Shown piece after piece: positions 37,154 through 45,235 of a stretch of 64,000 bases of DNA. Origin of the DNA: Motilimonas cestriensis (GTDB taxonomy: Bacteria; Pseudomonadota; Gammaproteobacteria; Enterobacterales; CBDFNC01); the NCBI RefSeq assembly GCF_021295315.1, contig NZ_JAIMJA010000020.1, positions 1 through 64,000 on the forward strand. Reading direction: 5' to 3'. The position numbers were made by a program, and so were the translations under genes. The notes below the pieces were generated by a model that worked only from the letters and a program-made list of their open reading frames with translations, did no database searches and was not told the origin of the DNA. Each line of letters starts with the position of its first letter. Positions within the stretch are counted from its first letter, which is position 1.

Positions 37154-37326
37154 TTGCTCAATTCTCTCTAGAGTCTTTGCTTAGCCATCAATTAGTTCTA
37201 AACACGCTCTTTTGTTAAGCAATATCTATTCCATTAACCAAGAAAAAAACACAATAAAAAATTTGATCTAGATCGAGTTTTTGTCCTATTTGTTAAATAG
37301 AGACAAGTTTTAATGAGGTGGATATG

Positions 37327-38229
37327 ATGAAGCAATTAATAATGTTACTGATACTGACGGTATCCACTTCAGTGTTTGCGGTTCTCCCCCAAGAAGACGC
37401 CGGATCAACATTGAAGCTTGACTGGTTTTGGCAAAATGAATCTGGTAGCCAACAAGTAGCGCAGGCCTTGTTTACTCGTAATCAAGTGAAGCAAGGGGTG
37501 CAAGACCAACAAAAAATTAACTTTACCCTTAACTCCCCTATCCGAGCATTACATGGCTATATTGGTCCTCGCCTTATGCATGTACTCGACAGCATCAATT
37601 CAGTATCACCAGATCATGCGACAAAATTTGTCAGTATCGAGCATGCTTTTTCAGTGAAAGATGCCAGCCCTGAATCGACTTTGTTTTGGCAGGCCTATTA
37701 TCAATATCAAGATGATGCTTTTAATTTTTTAAGAGTGAGCCCTTGCTTGGCACAAAATGAGTTAGATGGTCCTTGCATTAGACCTAATTATTCACAGATA
37801 TTTTACAGCTACCGCCAATCATTTAGTGGCTTAGCTGAGCAATTAAGATCCCATGAAGGTGCATCGATTTCGATTCAAAACGCACAAAGCTGGCTACTCA
37901 ATATTCCTGACGCTGAAGAGCATCATGATCGCTTCTCCCCTCCTTTAACCGTGCTATTAGAAAATGTGGCTGACAGCGATGAGCGAGCGTTACTACTGGC
38001 AACTTTGATCAGTCAAATTGCACCTGACTATCGTATGTTTTTGGTTTACCCAGCTAACAGTAACGGTAGCGCATCACCCGCTTGGTTAACCATTGAAGCG
38101 CGAAGTGGCGCAAATGGCACGCCTGTTGTGATTGATAATAATGAACATACTTTATTAACGGGTTCACCTGCGTTACTAAAAGAAATGATGACCACACAAA
38201 CGCCGATGATCAGTGAACCTTTATATTAA
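37327..38229 (+). CDS. Hypothetical exported protein
   Basis: About 300 residues with a clear signal peptide (KQLIMLLILTVSTSVFA). The mature part has an acidic, aromatic N-terminal half and a C-terminal globular half with PPLTVLLENVADSDERALLL and SQIAPDYRMF. Two cysteines (SPCLAQ, GPCIRP) may pair. No family recognised. The start is chosen at the ATG six bases after GAGGTG; a GTG at 37318 and an ATG at 37324 are alternatives. Confidence 0.55.
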   Translation: MKQLIMLLILTVSTSVFAVLPQEDAGSTLKLDWFWQNESGSQQVAQALFTRNQVKQGVQDQQKINFTLNSPIRALHGYIGPRLMHVLDSINSVSPDHATKFVSIEHAFSVKDASPESTLFWQAYYQYQDDAFNFLRVSPCLAQNELDGPCIRPNYSQIFYSYRQSFSGLAEQLRSHEGASISIQNAQSWLLNIPDAEEHHDRFSPPLTVLLENVADSDERALLLATLISQIAPDYRMFLVYPANSNGSASPAWLTIEARSGANGTPVVIDNNEHTLLTGSPALLKEMMTTQTPMISEPLY

Positions 38230-38318
38230 ACGCTCATAGCGGTGGCTCATAAATGATGAGCCATTACTTATGATGAGTTTGGATAAAAAAGAGGAAATAA
38301 ATAGTAAAAACTTCATAC

Positions 38319-38340
38319 AGGTTGATATAACATAACACTT
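38319..38340. promoter_or_regulatory. Zur-like operator candidate upstream of the zinc operon
   Basis: AGGTTGATATAACATAACAC contains the TGATATAACATAAC core, which resembles the gammaproteobacterial Zur box (TGTTATA-n-TATAACA) at its right half. It lies 30 bases before the first frame of the zinc-import operon. A Zur site here would be expected from the function of the operon, but the match is partial. Confidence 0.3.
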
Positions 38341-38369
38341 GTTTTGTTGTTTAGCTTTGTAGGGATTTT

Positions 38370-38696
38370 TTGCTGTCGTCTCCGCGTTTGTTATCTATGC
38401 TCTGTTTAACCCTTTGGCTGCTTGGCCAAGGGGCTTTTGCGCTGCACTGGCAACACGACCATTTAACTAAAGTCAATACTATCAATGATGGCCCATGTGC
38501 TGTTTGTATTCACATCAAGCAATATTCTCCCCCCAGTTTAACGGTTGCGATTGCAGTGGTAATGACCACAATGCTACTGTTTGTCACCAGCTCGCCCATC
38601 ATTCCCATTTCGACCCCTTACTATTCAGCAGGCCCCCGCGCACCGCCTTTTTATAGTCATGTCATCAATATTTATTTTCTCTCATTAACACTATGA
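38370..38696 (+). CDS. Small membrane protein at the head of the zinc operon (DUF2946-like)
   Basis: A 108-residue frame (TTG start) or 99 residues from ATG 38397. A signal-like helix (MLCLTLWLLGQGAFA) is followed by HWQHDH, a DGPCAVCIHIKQ motif with two cysteines, and a second hydrophobic segment. The histidines and C-x-x-C suggest metal handling. It resembles DUF2946-type proteins near metal-transport genes; the assignment is tentative. It lies 24 bases upstream of the DUF2796 gene. Confidence 0.5.
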   Translation: MLSSPRLLSMLCLTLWLLGQGAFALHWQHDHLTKVNTINDGPCAVCIHIKQYSPPSLTVAIAVVMTTMLLFVTSSPIIPISTPYYSAGPRAPPFYSHVINIYFLSLTL

Positions 38697-38720
38697 CAAC
38701 TATTTATAAAGGTTTATACC

Positions 38721-39365
38721 ATGCAATTTCGTTTAAAAAAGATGTTCTCGTTAAGTCTTATCACATTGGCCGGTATCAGTAGCCAAACAACGGCAGCCGA
38801 TCATGACCATCGCGCCCATGGTAGCCATGAGCATGGCGCAGCTAACATTGATTTAGTGCTCGAAGGTAATGAGCTCGCTTTTGACTGGATGTCACCCGCG
38901 GCCAATTTACTCGGTTTTGAACATCAGGCGAAAAATGACGAGCAAAAGCAGAAACTAGCTGAAGTGACATCTCTACTCGCACAACCAAAGCATATTTTAG
39001 TCTTACCGGACGCAGCAGGTTGTAAAGTGACAGAGCACAATATCGACAGTGCACTGTTCACTATGAACGCAAGCGCAGATGAACATCATGACGACAAACA
39101 TCATGACGACAAACATCATGACGACGAACATCATGACGACGAACATCATGACGACGAACATCATGACGATACTCACCAAGATACACATTCTGACGTCACT
39201 GTAAGCTATCACTTTGAATGTGCTAACCCCGACGAAATATCATCTCTTTCATTTAGCTTATTTGACCATTTCTTATTAACCGAAAAAGTGCAAATCCAAG
39301 GTATCATCAACAGTCAACAAATGGCTAAAACTCTGACACCAAAAGATCACTCATTAACTTGGTAA
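38721..39365 (+). CDS. zrgA: Histidine-rich periplasmic protein (ZrgA-like, DUF2796)
   Basis: A 214-residue protein. The signal peptide ends SQTTAA, then HDHRAHGSHEHG, a conserved segment ending WMSPAANLLGFEHQA, and a spacer of six EHHDD/KHHDD units (about 122-151). A C-terminal domain (SYHFECANPDEISSL) closes it. Vibrio ZrgA is the DUF2796 protein of the zrgABCDE zinc importer and binds zinc with such histidines. The same order of downstream genes supports this. Confidence 0.8.
   Translation: MQFRLKKMFSLSLITLAGISSQTTAADHDHRAHGSHEHGAANIDLVLEGNELAFDWMSPAANLLGFEHQAKNDEQKQKLAEVTSLLAQPKHILVLPDAAGCKVTEHNIDSALFTMNASADEHHDDKHHDDKHHDDEHHDDEHHDDEHHDDTHQDTHSDVTVSYHFECANPDEISSLSFSLFDHFLLTEKVQIQGIINSQQMAKTLTPKDHSLTW
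39084..39173 (+). repeat. Six 15-base tandem repeats coding H-H-D-D-(K/E)
   Basis: Units CATCATGACGAC(A/G)AA start at 39084, 39099, 39114, 39129, 39144 and 39159, the last slightly changed. They differ at one base that switches Lys to Glu. The period of 15 keeps the frame, so copy number may vary between strains. Confidence 0.95.
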
Positions 39366-39386
39366 GGGAGCATTCGCTCAGTATCC

Positions 39387-40097
39387 ATGAATAAATTACC
39401 TATTTTAACTATTCAGGATCTCAAGTTCGGTTGGCTGAAAAGCCAACCGCTCACTATTGAGATAGATCACCTTAGTATTAACAAAGGCGATAAAGTATTT
39501 TTGAAAGGTCCCAGTGGTTGTGGTAAATCGACACTACTTGGTCTTATGACAGGCATTAACCAACCTTATAGCGGAACAATCTCGATGCTAGGCAAAGAGT
39601 TAACTGCGCTAAAAGGTAGTCAGAGGGATCACTTTAGAGCAGATCATTTAGGTTATATTTTCCAACAATTTAATCTATTACCTTATTTGAGTGTGATTGA
39701 AAATGTCACGTTACCGTGTTTTTTCTCCAAAGTGCGAAAAAACAAAGCACTGGCTAGCTCTGGCTCATTAGAGCAAGAAGCAAAGCGTTTACTGAGTCAC
39801 CTCGAGATCCCCACGCAACTAATACATCGCCAAGTTACCGAACTCAGCATCGGTCAGCAACAGCGTGTGGCAGCAGCGCGAGCATTAATTGGCAAGCCTG
39901 AATTTATCATTGCCGATGAACCCACCTCATCCCTCGATACTGACGCCAGGGAGTCTTTTATTAAGCTGTTGTTTAACGAATGTGTGGAAACGGATATTAG
40001 TCTGATTTTTGTCAGCCACGATGCCAGCTTACAAGGTTTGTTTGACCATCAAATAGACTTGCCAACGCTTAACAAAGCCACTCAAACAGGAGCATGA
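39387..40097 (+). CDS. ABC transporter ATP-binding protein of the zinc operon
   Basis: A 236-residue ATPase of the LolD/MacB type: Walker A GPSGCGKST, Q-loop FQQFNLLPYLSVIENV, signature LSIGQQQRV and Walker B FIIADEPTSSLD. The signature is LSIGQ rather than LSGGQ. In Vibrio this position belongs to the zrg ATPase. It ends one base before the permease start. Confidence 0.85.
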   Translation: MNKLPILTIQDLKFGWLKSQPLTIEIDHLSINKGDKVFLKGPSGCGKSTLLGLMTGINQPYSGTISMLGKELTALKGSQRDHFRADHLGYIFQQFNLLPYLSVIENVTLPCFFSKVRKNKALASSGSLEQEAKRLLSHLEIPTQLIHRQVTELSIGQQQRVAAARALIGKPEFIIADEPTSSLDTDARESFIKLLFNECVETDISLIFVSHDASLQGLFDHQIDLPTLNKATQTGA

Positions 40098-40098
40098 A

Positions 40099-41355
40099 AT
40101 GGCCATTGCTAAATTAGCGCTCAAAAGTTTATATAATCGTCGTGGCACAGCCATTTTAACGGTATTTGCTATTGCCCTTAGCGTCACCTTATTACTCGGT
40201 GTAGAGCGAGTTAGAACACAAACCAAAGAAAACTTTGCTAATACGCTATCAGGTACCGATTTAATTGTTGGCGCGCGTACCGGGCAAGTACAGCTTTTAC
40301 TTTACTCTGTATTCAGAATAGGAAATGCCACGAATAATATTTCTTGGCAAACCTACCAAGAAATTGCCAACGATAAAGCAGTAAAGTGGACCGTTCCCTT
40401 CTCGCTGGGTGATTCCCACCGTGGTTTTCGCGTGCTCGGCACCACACCCGATTACTTTAAATATTACCGATTTGGCCAAAAGCAACATTTAAACTTTCAC
40501 CAAGGACAGTCTTTTGGTAGCCCGATTGAAGCAGTACTTGGCGCGGAAGTAGCGAAAAAGCTTAACTACCAACTTGGCCAAGAGATCGTTATCGCTCACG
40601 GCAGCAGCGATGTGTCGTTTACTAAGCACGACAACTTGCCCTTTAAGGTCGTGGGTATTCTCGACCCGACAGGAACCCCAGTTGATCGTACGGTGCATGT
40701 TTCATTAGCAGGCATTGAAGCCATTCATTTTGGTTGGCAAAATGGCGCCCCACGTGGCGGTCAGCTGCAAGCAGATCAATTAGATCAAGTAGCACTTGAA
40801 CCTGAGGTGATCACGGCATTTCTTGTAGGATTAAAATCCAAAATGCATACCTTTGCATTACAACGGAAAATAAATGAATACCAACAAGAAGCGATAATGG
40901 CGGTGCTTCCGGGGGTGGCATTGCAAGAGCTATGGAGTACGATGAGCATGGCCGAGAATGCCTTACTAGTCGTGTCAGGTTTTGTCGTGGTGTCTGGTTT
41001 ATTAGGCATGTTAACCACTCTACTCACTAGCTTAAATGAACGGCGCCGTGAAATGGCCATCTTACGCTCGGTTGGCGCAAGACCAGGCCATATATTTAGC
41101 TTGTTAATTTCAGAAGCGGGCTTGCTCGCACTGGCTGGAGCCTTAACCGGAGTGAGTTTATTATATGGATTGATTTTGATAATACGGCCTATTGCCATGG
41201 ATATGTTTGGTATCTATGTCCGGTTATCTGCTTTAACCCAATATGAACTTATTTTATTATCGATCGTGGTAATATCTGGTTTTATTATAGGTTTATTTCC
41301 CGCATGGCGCGCATACCGCATGTCCCTTGCTGACGGCATGACTATTAGGATATAA
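40099..41355 (+). CDS. FtsX/MacB-type ABC permease of the zinc operon
   Basis: A 418-residue protein with an N-terminal membrane helix, a periplasmic domain (about 50-270) and three C-terminal helices. The FtsX signature is NERRREMAILRSVGARPGHI. The MacB-type fold normally transmits force instead of moving substrate, which makes its role in zinc import unusual; the link to zinc comes from the Vibrio homologue. The start overlaps no other gene and follows GGAGCAT. Confidence 0.85.
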   Translation: MAIAKLALKSLYNRRGTAILTVFAIALSVTLLLGVERVRTQTKENFANTLSGTDLIVGARTGQVQLLLYSVFRIGNATNNISWQTYQEIANDKAVKWTVPFSLGDSHRGFRVLGTTPDYFKYYRFGQKQHLNFHQGQSFGSPIEAVLGAEVAKKLNYQLGQEIVIAHGSSDVSFTKHDNLPFKVVGILDPTGTPVDRTVHVSLAGIEAIHFGWQNGAPRGGQLQADQLDQVALEPEVITAFLVGLKSKMHTFALQRKINEYQQEAIMAVLPGVALQELWSTMSMAENALLVVSGFVVVSGLLGMLTTLLTSLNERRREMAILRSVGARPGHIFSLLISEAGLLALAGALTGVSLLYGLILIIRPIAMDMFGIYVRLSALTQYELILLSIVVISGFIIGLFPAWRAYRMSLADGMTIRI

Positions 41356-41357
41356 CA

Positions 41358-41843
41358 ATGAAATACTTGAAACACATAATATTAAGCGCTTTAGTCGCCT
41401 TGCCGATGCTGGTTCAGGCTGAAGCGATAACGATGGAATGGGAAGAATTATTACCTGAAGCGGAGCGCATTGCACAAGCTAAAGCCGCTGAACTCAACCA
41501 TGATGGCAGTGTAGTCAATCAACCTCAAAGCCAAGAGGTTAATGTTCGCAGTGACCTTAATGGCAAAACGATCCGTCTACCCGGCTTCGTGGTACCTTTA
41601 GAGGGCGATGAAAACACGATTACTGAGTTCTTTTTGGTACCTTACTTTGGCGCTTGTATTCACGTACCACCACCACCACCAAACCAAATCATCTACGTCA
41701 AATATCCAAAAGGTGCCCCCGTTGATGATGTTTGGGGCGCCGTATGGATTGAAGGAACGATTAAAGCAGAAACCATGAGTAATGATCTGGCGACGGTCGG
41801 ATACACCATGGAAGGTATTAAGGTTGAGGTTTACGAAGAGTAG
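41358..41843 (+). CDS. DUF3299 periplasmic protein of the zinc operon
   Basis: A 161-residue exported protein (signal ending VQAEA). The core has LPGFVVPLEGDENTITEFFL and PYFGACIHVPPPPPNQIIYV, the latter a conserved DUF3299 motif with a Cys-x-His and a polyproline turn. In Vibrio the last gene of the zrg cluster is of this family. Two bases follow the permease stop. Confidence 0.85.
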   Translation: MKYLKHIILSALVALPMLVQAEAITMEWEELLPEAERIAQAKAAELNHDGSVVNQPQSQEVNVRSDLNGKTIRLPGFVVPLEGDENTITEFFLVPYFGACIHVPPPPPNQIIYVKYPKGAPVDDVWGAVWIEGTIKAETMSNDLATVGYTMEGIKVEVYEE

Positions 41844-41853
41844 AAGAAACGTT

Positions 41854-41892
41854 CTGATTGGTGATAGTTCAATTACCACTATCACCAATCAG
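41854..41892. terminator. Strong hairpin between the zinc operon and the 29-aa ORF
   Basis: CTGATTGGTGATAGT and ACTATCACCAATCAG form a perfect 15-base stem with a nine-base loop. It lies between convergent transcription units. There is no T run on either side, so it may stop transcription by another route or protect the 3' ends. Confidence 0.65.
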
Positions 41893-41913
41893 AGCCCCAG
41901 AGGGATAATAAGG

Positions 41914-42003
41914 TCAGTAAATGTAAGCAGCCAACGCCACTAATCCCACTAAATAGCCGACACCTAACAGAATATTCCATACTTTCTTTTTCAAAATAAT
42001 CAT
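41914..42003 (-). CDS. 29-aa small membrane protein
   Basis: ATG 42003 follows an AAAGGAG site by seven bases. The peptide begins MIILKKKVWN and continues with one hydrophobic helix (LLGVGYLVGLVALAAYIY), giving a positive-inside inner-membrane topology. Too short for most gene finders. The strong ribosome site and the hairpin downstream support expression. It is convergent with the zinc operon and divergent from the TIGR03899 gene. Confidence 0.6.
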   Translation of the reverse strand: MIILKKKVWNILLGVGYLVGLVALAAYIY

Positions 42004-42136
42004 GCCATTCTCCTTTAGAGCCTGTCTATCTGTATTGGATAACAAACGCTAGCTTTACCTGTTAATAATTTTAACATTTCAGCAACAATGCGCAACTGCT
42101 ATTGTTTAACATAATGATAACAAACGAGGAAAGGGT

Positions 42137-42997
42137 ATGGCTGAAGCAAAAAGCTCCCTTGATAAACTAACTGAAAAGTCGGAAAAGCAGCTCTTTAATA
42201 GTAAACATAAAACCATGGCATTAGCTCGCCAATACGGAATTGAAGGTGGCCTTACTAATGTTGCAGACAGTACGGTACTAACGAGGGCCAAAAAACGCAT
42301 GGCCTTAGAGTTGTCGCAAAAGCAACATAATCTAGAACAAATCATGCAAGCCACTCATACCGAATGTGGTGAAGATGATGCAGCAAGAGAAGTTGATCCT
42401 GATTGGATGTCAGCTTATTTGCGTTTAGCAGAAACCATCAGTAGCAAAAATATGCAGGCATTGTGGGGAAAAATTTTAGCGCAAGAAATTACCAGTCCAG
42501 CGAGCTACTCAGTACGAGCCCTAGAAACACTGAAACAAATGACCAACCGAGAAGCCATTATTTTTCAAAAATTATGTCAGCTAAGTTCAACATTTGCAGG
42601 GGATCCGGCGCGAAAAATTATCACCGGCTATGTGCGTTTACCTACGTCATTTCAGCTTTTTACACCGCTGCACAGTCAAAAACTATCACTGGGTAAGTTT
42701 CGCTTTCCCTATTCTAACGTTATGCTAATGGCTGATTTAGGGTTAATTTATCAAAGTGAATTAGAGTCGGGAGAAATGAGCCCAGGCCAACCCCTTAATA
42801 TTAATTATCACGACTTGCCCATCAGCTTAGTACCAAACGGTAAACGCTTAAAGCTGTATTACTATAAGTTTACGCAAGTTGGCAATGAACTAAGTAAACT
42901 CATTAGTAATGATGCGTTAGTTGAGTATGTTGAAGAGCTGACGCTAATACTCGAGAGAGAATTTCAAATAACCAGCTCTATTAAAAGTAAGGCTTAG
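42137..42997 (+). CDS. TIGR03899 family protein
   Basis: A 286-residue cytosolic protein. It has the family's DWMSAYLRLAETISSKNMQA region (about 97-117), LWGKILAQEI, and ETLKQMTNREAIIFQKLC. TIGR03899 proteins occur in Vibrio, Shewanella and Colwellia with no assigned function. The start follows GAGGAAAGG. Monocistronic. Confidence 0.75.
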   Translation: MAEAKSSLDKLTEKSEKQLFNSKHKTMALARQYGIEGGLTNVADSTVLTRAKKRMALELSQKQHNLEQIMQATHTECGEDDAAREVDPDWMSAYLRLAETISSKNMQALWGKILAQEITSPASYSVRALETLKQMTNREAIIFQKLCQLSSTFAGDPARKIITGYVRLPTSFQLFTPLHSQKLSLGKFRFPYSNVMLMADLGLIYQSELESGEMSPGQPLNINYHDLPISLVPNGKRLKLYYYKFTQVGNELSKLISNDALVEYVEELTLILEREFQITSSIKSKA

Positions 42998-43029
42998 CCG
43001 GCAATCAGCAGCCTAAGCCTTAAATAAAA

Positions 43030-44346
43030 CTAGCCTTTAGGGTTAGAGTGAAAGCTAACCACTCGATTTCGACCTTTAGATTTGGCCTTGTAAAGGGCTT
43101 CATCAGCACGCGCTATAAATTCACCTGTACTTTCCTGCCCCATTTGAGTAACCCCAAAGCTACAGGTGACTTTCACACCATCAGGCCATTGTGACACCTC
43201 TAGCAGAGACCTGATTTTTTCAGCCAGTTGAGAAGCCTGATCAAGCTCAGTATTGGGACAAACCAGTAAAAATTCTTCCCCACCCCAGCGAACAAGACTA
43301 TCACCCTGTCGTGTTAGGCCAGTAACTAAACCAGCAAATACTTTTAACACCTCATCACCCACATCATGACCATGTACATCATTGATTTGCTTAAAATGAT
43401 CAAGGTCCATAAACACAATTGATAATGGTGTTTGTTGCAGGTAAACCAGCTGAACTTGCTCAAACAATGAATCTCGGATCCCAGCTCTGTTTCTCGCGCC
43501 GGTCAACGGATCACGTTTTGCCATAGTTTCAAATTTCTTACTTTCTAACTTTAACGCTTCGGTTAATGACTCAAGTTCAATGGCTTTCTGTCTCGTGCTA
43601 GATAAGTCCACTCTTAATCGCTTTAAATCTGAGAGTAAATAGATAATAGCAAACGCAATCCACACCCCTATTATCCCTGTCAAGAATACGGTTTCAGGGA
43701 TTAACTTACCGTCAAATCTTATTTCCTCCACGACAATCTTTACCGGCCCTTCAGAAATAAGGCTACCCGTTGCAATCTCAAGCACTGACACATTGGTAAA
43801 GTCAGGTGCAAAGTGCTCCAACGGAATATTAAGTTCGGAAATCCACCATGAGGCGACCTGAAAGTTTTTCAGAGGAATCGTCACTTCAGACGAATATAAG
43901 TTTGGCTCGTACTCTACCTCGTTAACTTTCAGGGTAGCGTCATTGTGAATATCAGTATAGGTAGGATGAAAGTTTCGAATATAGAAACGGATTCGCTGCG
44001 ATCCTTCACCTTCATAGCGTGCGTCAAGAGTAACCGTATCATATTTAGAAATATCAATACCTTCCGATATTTCTGACAGTTTTATCGCAAACTCACAAAA
44101 TGGCCAGGCGTAAGCCTTGACGATATTGCATTCCAGCACTATCCCTTGCGGCGTCAGTGTTAAGGTAGCGGTAGTTTTACCACCTTGGGACTCATCGGTA
44201 ATCGGTTTGAATGCATAGTCAGACTCGGCGTTAATCACTAGGCTAGTATTAAAACTGTGCTGGTAAGCAAATAGCGAAATCACCGAGAAGAGTACCAATA
44301 ACAATAACCCTGTACTTAAGGACTTTGACTGCATAGTACGCTCCAT
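43030..44346 (-). CDS. Membrane diguanylate cyclase with an extracytoplasmic sensor
   Basis: A 438-residue protein. Membrane helices at about 11-28 and 220-239 bracket a beta-rich periplasmic domain (about 40-215) resembling carbohydrate-binding jelly rolls. A short coiled coil leads to a GGDEF domain with GGEEF at 355-359. An inhibitory I-site R346-xx-D349 precedes the active site by five residues, so it should make c-di-GMP and be feedback-inhibited. An ATG at 44334 is an alternative start, as GGAG precedes it. Confidence 0.9.
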   Translation of the reverse strand: MERTMQSKSLSTGLLLLVLFSVISLFAYQHSFNTSLVINAESDYAFKPITDESQGGKTTATLTLTPQGIVLECNIVKAYAWPFCEFAIKLSEISEGIDISKYDTVTLDARYEGEGSQRIRFYIRNFHPTYTDIHNDATLKVNEVEYEPNLYSSEVTIPLKNFQVASWWISELNIPLEHFAPDFTNVSVLEIATGSLISEGPVKIVVEEIRFDGKLIPETVFLTGIIGVWIAFAIIYLLSDLKRLRVDLSSTRQKAIELESLTEALKLESKKFETMAKRDPLTGARNRAGIRDSLFEQVQLVYLQQTPLSIVFMDLDHFKQINDVHGHDVGDEVLKVFAGLVTGLTRQGDSLVRWGGEEFLLVCPNTELDQASQLAEKIRSLLEVSQWPDGVKVTCSFGVTQMGQESTGEFIARADEALYKAKSKGRNRVVSFHSNPKG

Positions 44347-44683
44347 AGTTAATCACCTGTCCGGTAATAAGTTAACTAAAATGATTCATGAAGTTTGGCG
44401 AATGGCCTTACTCATCAGCTCAGTCTTGCTGAACAAGGACCAAACTAGACGACACATAATTGATGATGTTAACTATACAAAAATAAACCCAATGAAACCG
44501 AGAGCTATTTCAATAAGTTAATTTAAGAGTAGTAAATAGGTGGAAGGCTGCCAACTATATAGTCAGCGGCCACAAGTGGGATTAATATTTATCAAACAAA
44601 ACAATGAATTAGCTAAAAATAAAGTCGATTCAGTGCGCTATTATAACCAACATACTGATGTCCCTATAACACAGAGAAAGGCT
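44347..44683. other. Intergenic region between gcvH and the diguanylate cyclase
   Basis: 337 bases, AT-rich. It should hold the promoter of the cyclase and the 3' end of the gcvH transcript. No terminator stem with a T run was found, and a 63-codon plus-strand frame here has no ribosome site. The genes gcvT and gcvP usually flank gcvH but are not here. Confidence 0.5.
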
Positions 44684-45079
44684 TTATTCTTCTTCTTCAA
44701 TGATCCCTTCAAGGTAGTCATCGGCATCTAACAAACTATCAAACTCGGTATCATCAGACGCTCTGATTTGCAGCACCCAACCATCATCGTAGGGATCAGC
44801 ATTGATTAGACTGGGAGAATCAGGCAACTCTTCATTTAGCTCAGAAATTTCACCACTTAAAGGAGAATAGATTTCAACGGTCGTTTTTTCAGCATCAACT
44901 ACAAAACATTCATCACCCGCATCAAGCTCATCACCAACATGGGGGAGCTCGATACTGTAAACGTTTCCTAATTGGCTTTGCCCATGGTCAGTAATACCCA
45001 AGGTATAAATGCCATCTCCTTCACTTCTCACCCAGACATGGGTATCGGTATATTTTAAATCATTCGGCAATTGGCTCAT
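44684..45079 (-). CDS. gcvH: Orphan glycine cleavage H-like protein
   Basis: A 131-residue lipoyl-domain protein: THVWVRSEGDGIYTLGITDHG at the start (usual GcvH form), and K65 at the lipoyl position. The surrounding motif is VDAEKTTVEIYSP where most GcvH have VESVKAASD. The PDSPSLINADPYDDGWV block is intact. Neither gcvT nor gcvP is adjacent; in related genera they follow ubiI. It may be a divergent lipoyl carrier with another partner, or the glycine cleavage system may be elsewhere. Confidence 0.8.
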   Translation of the reverse strand: MSQLPNDLKYTDTHVWVRSEGDGIYTLGITDHGQSQLGNVYSIELPHVGDELDAGDECFVVDAEKTTVEIYSPLSGEISELNEELPDSPSLINADPYDDGWVLQIRASDDTEFDSLLDADDYLEGIIEEEE

Positions 45080-45235
45080 TTTTACTCTCCCAATAAAATA
45101 GGCCTATATTCAAAAATAGGTTATTAGCGTCTGCTCAATCATCTACACAGCGTAGCCAAATAATAGTTAACTGCAAGGTGATTGGGTGCTGATTTTTTTA
45201 CCGCTTAAACAAACCGGAAGTATCATATTTAGCAT

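Noticed and set aside
39084-39173. Possible CRISPR-like array
   Set aside because: The 15-base units are adjacent, without spacers, and encode a protein repeat in frame.
39003-39212. Minus-strand frame with repeated V-V-M-M-F
   Set aside because: It is the complement of the His-rich repeat in the zrgA-like gene and has no independent start signals.
44540-44731. A 63-codon plus-strand frame overlapping gcvH
   Set aside because: No ribosome site, and it ends inside the gcvH gene on the opposite strand.
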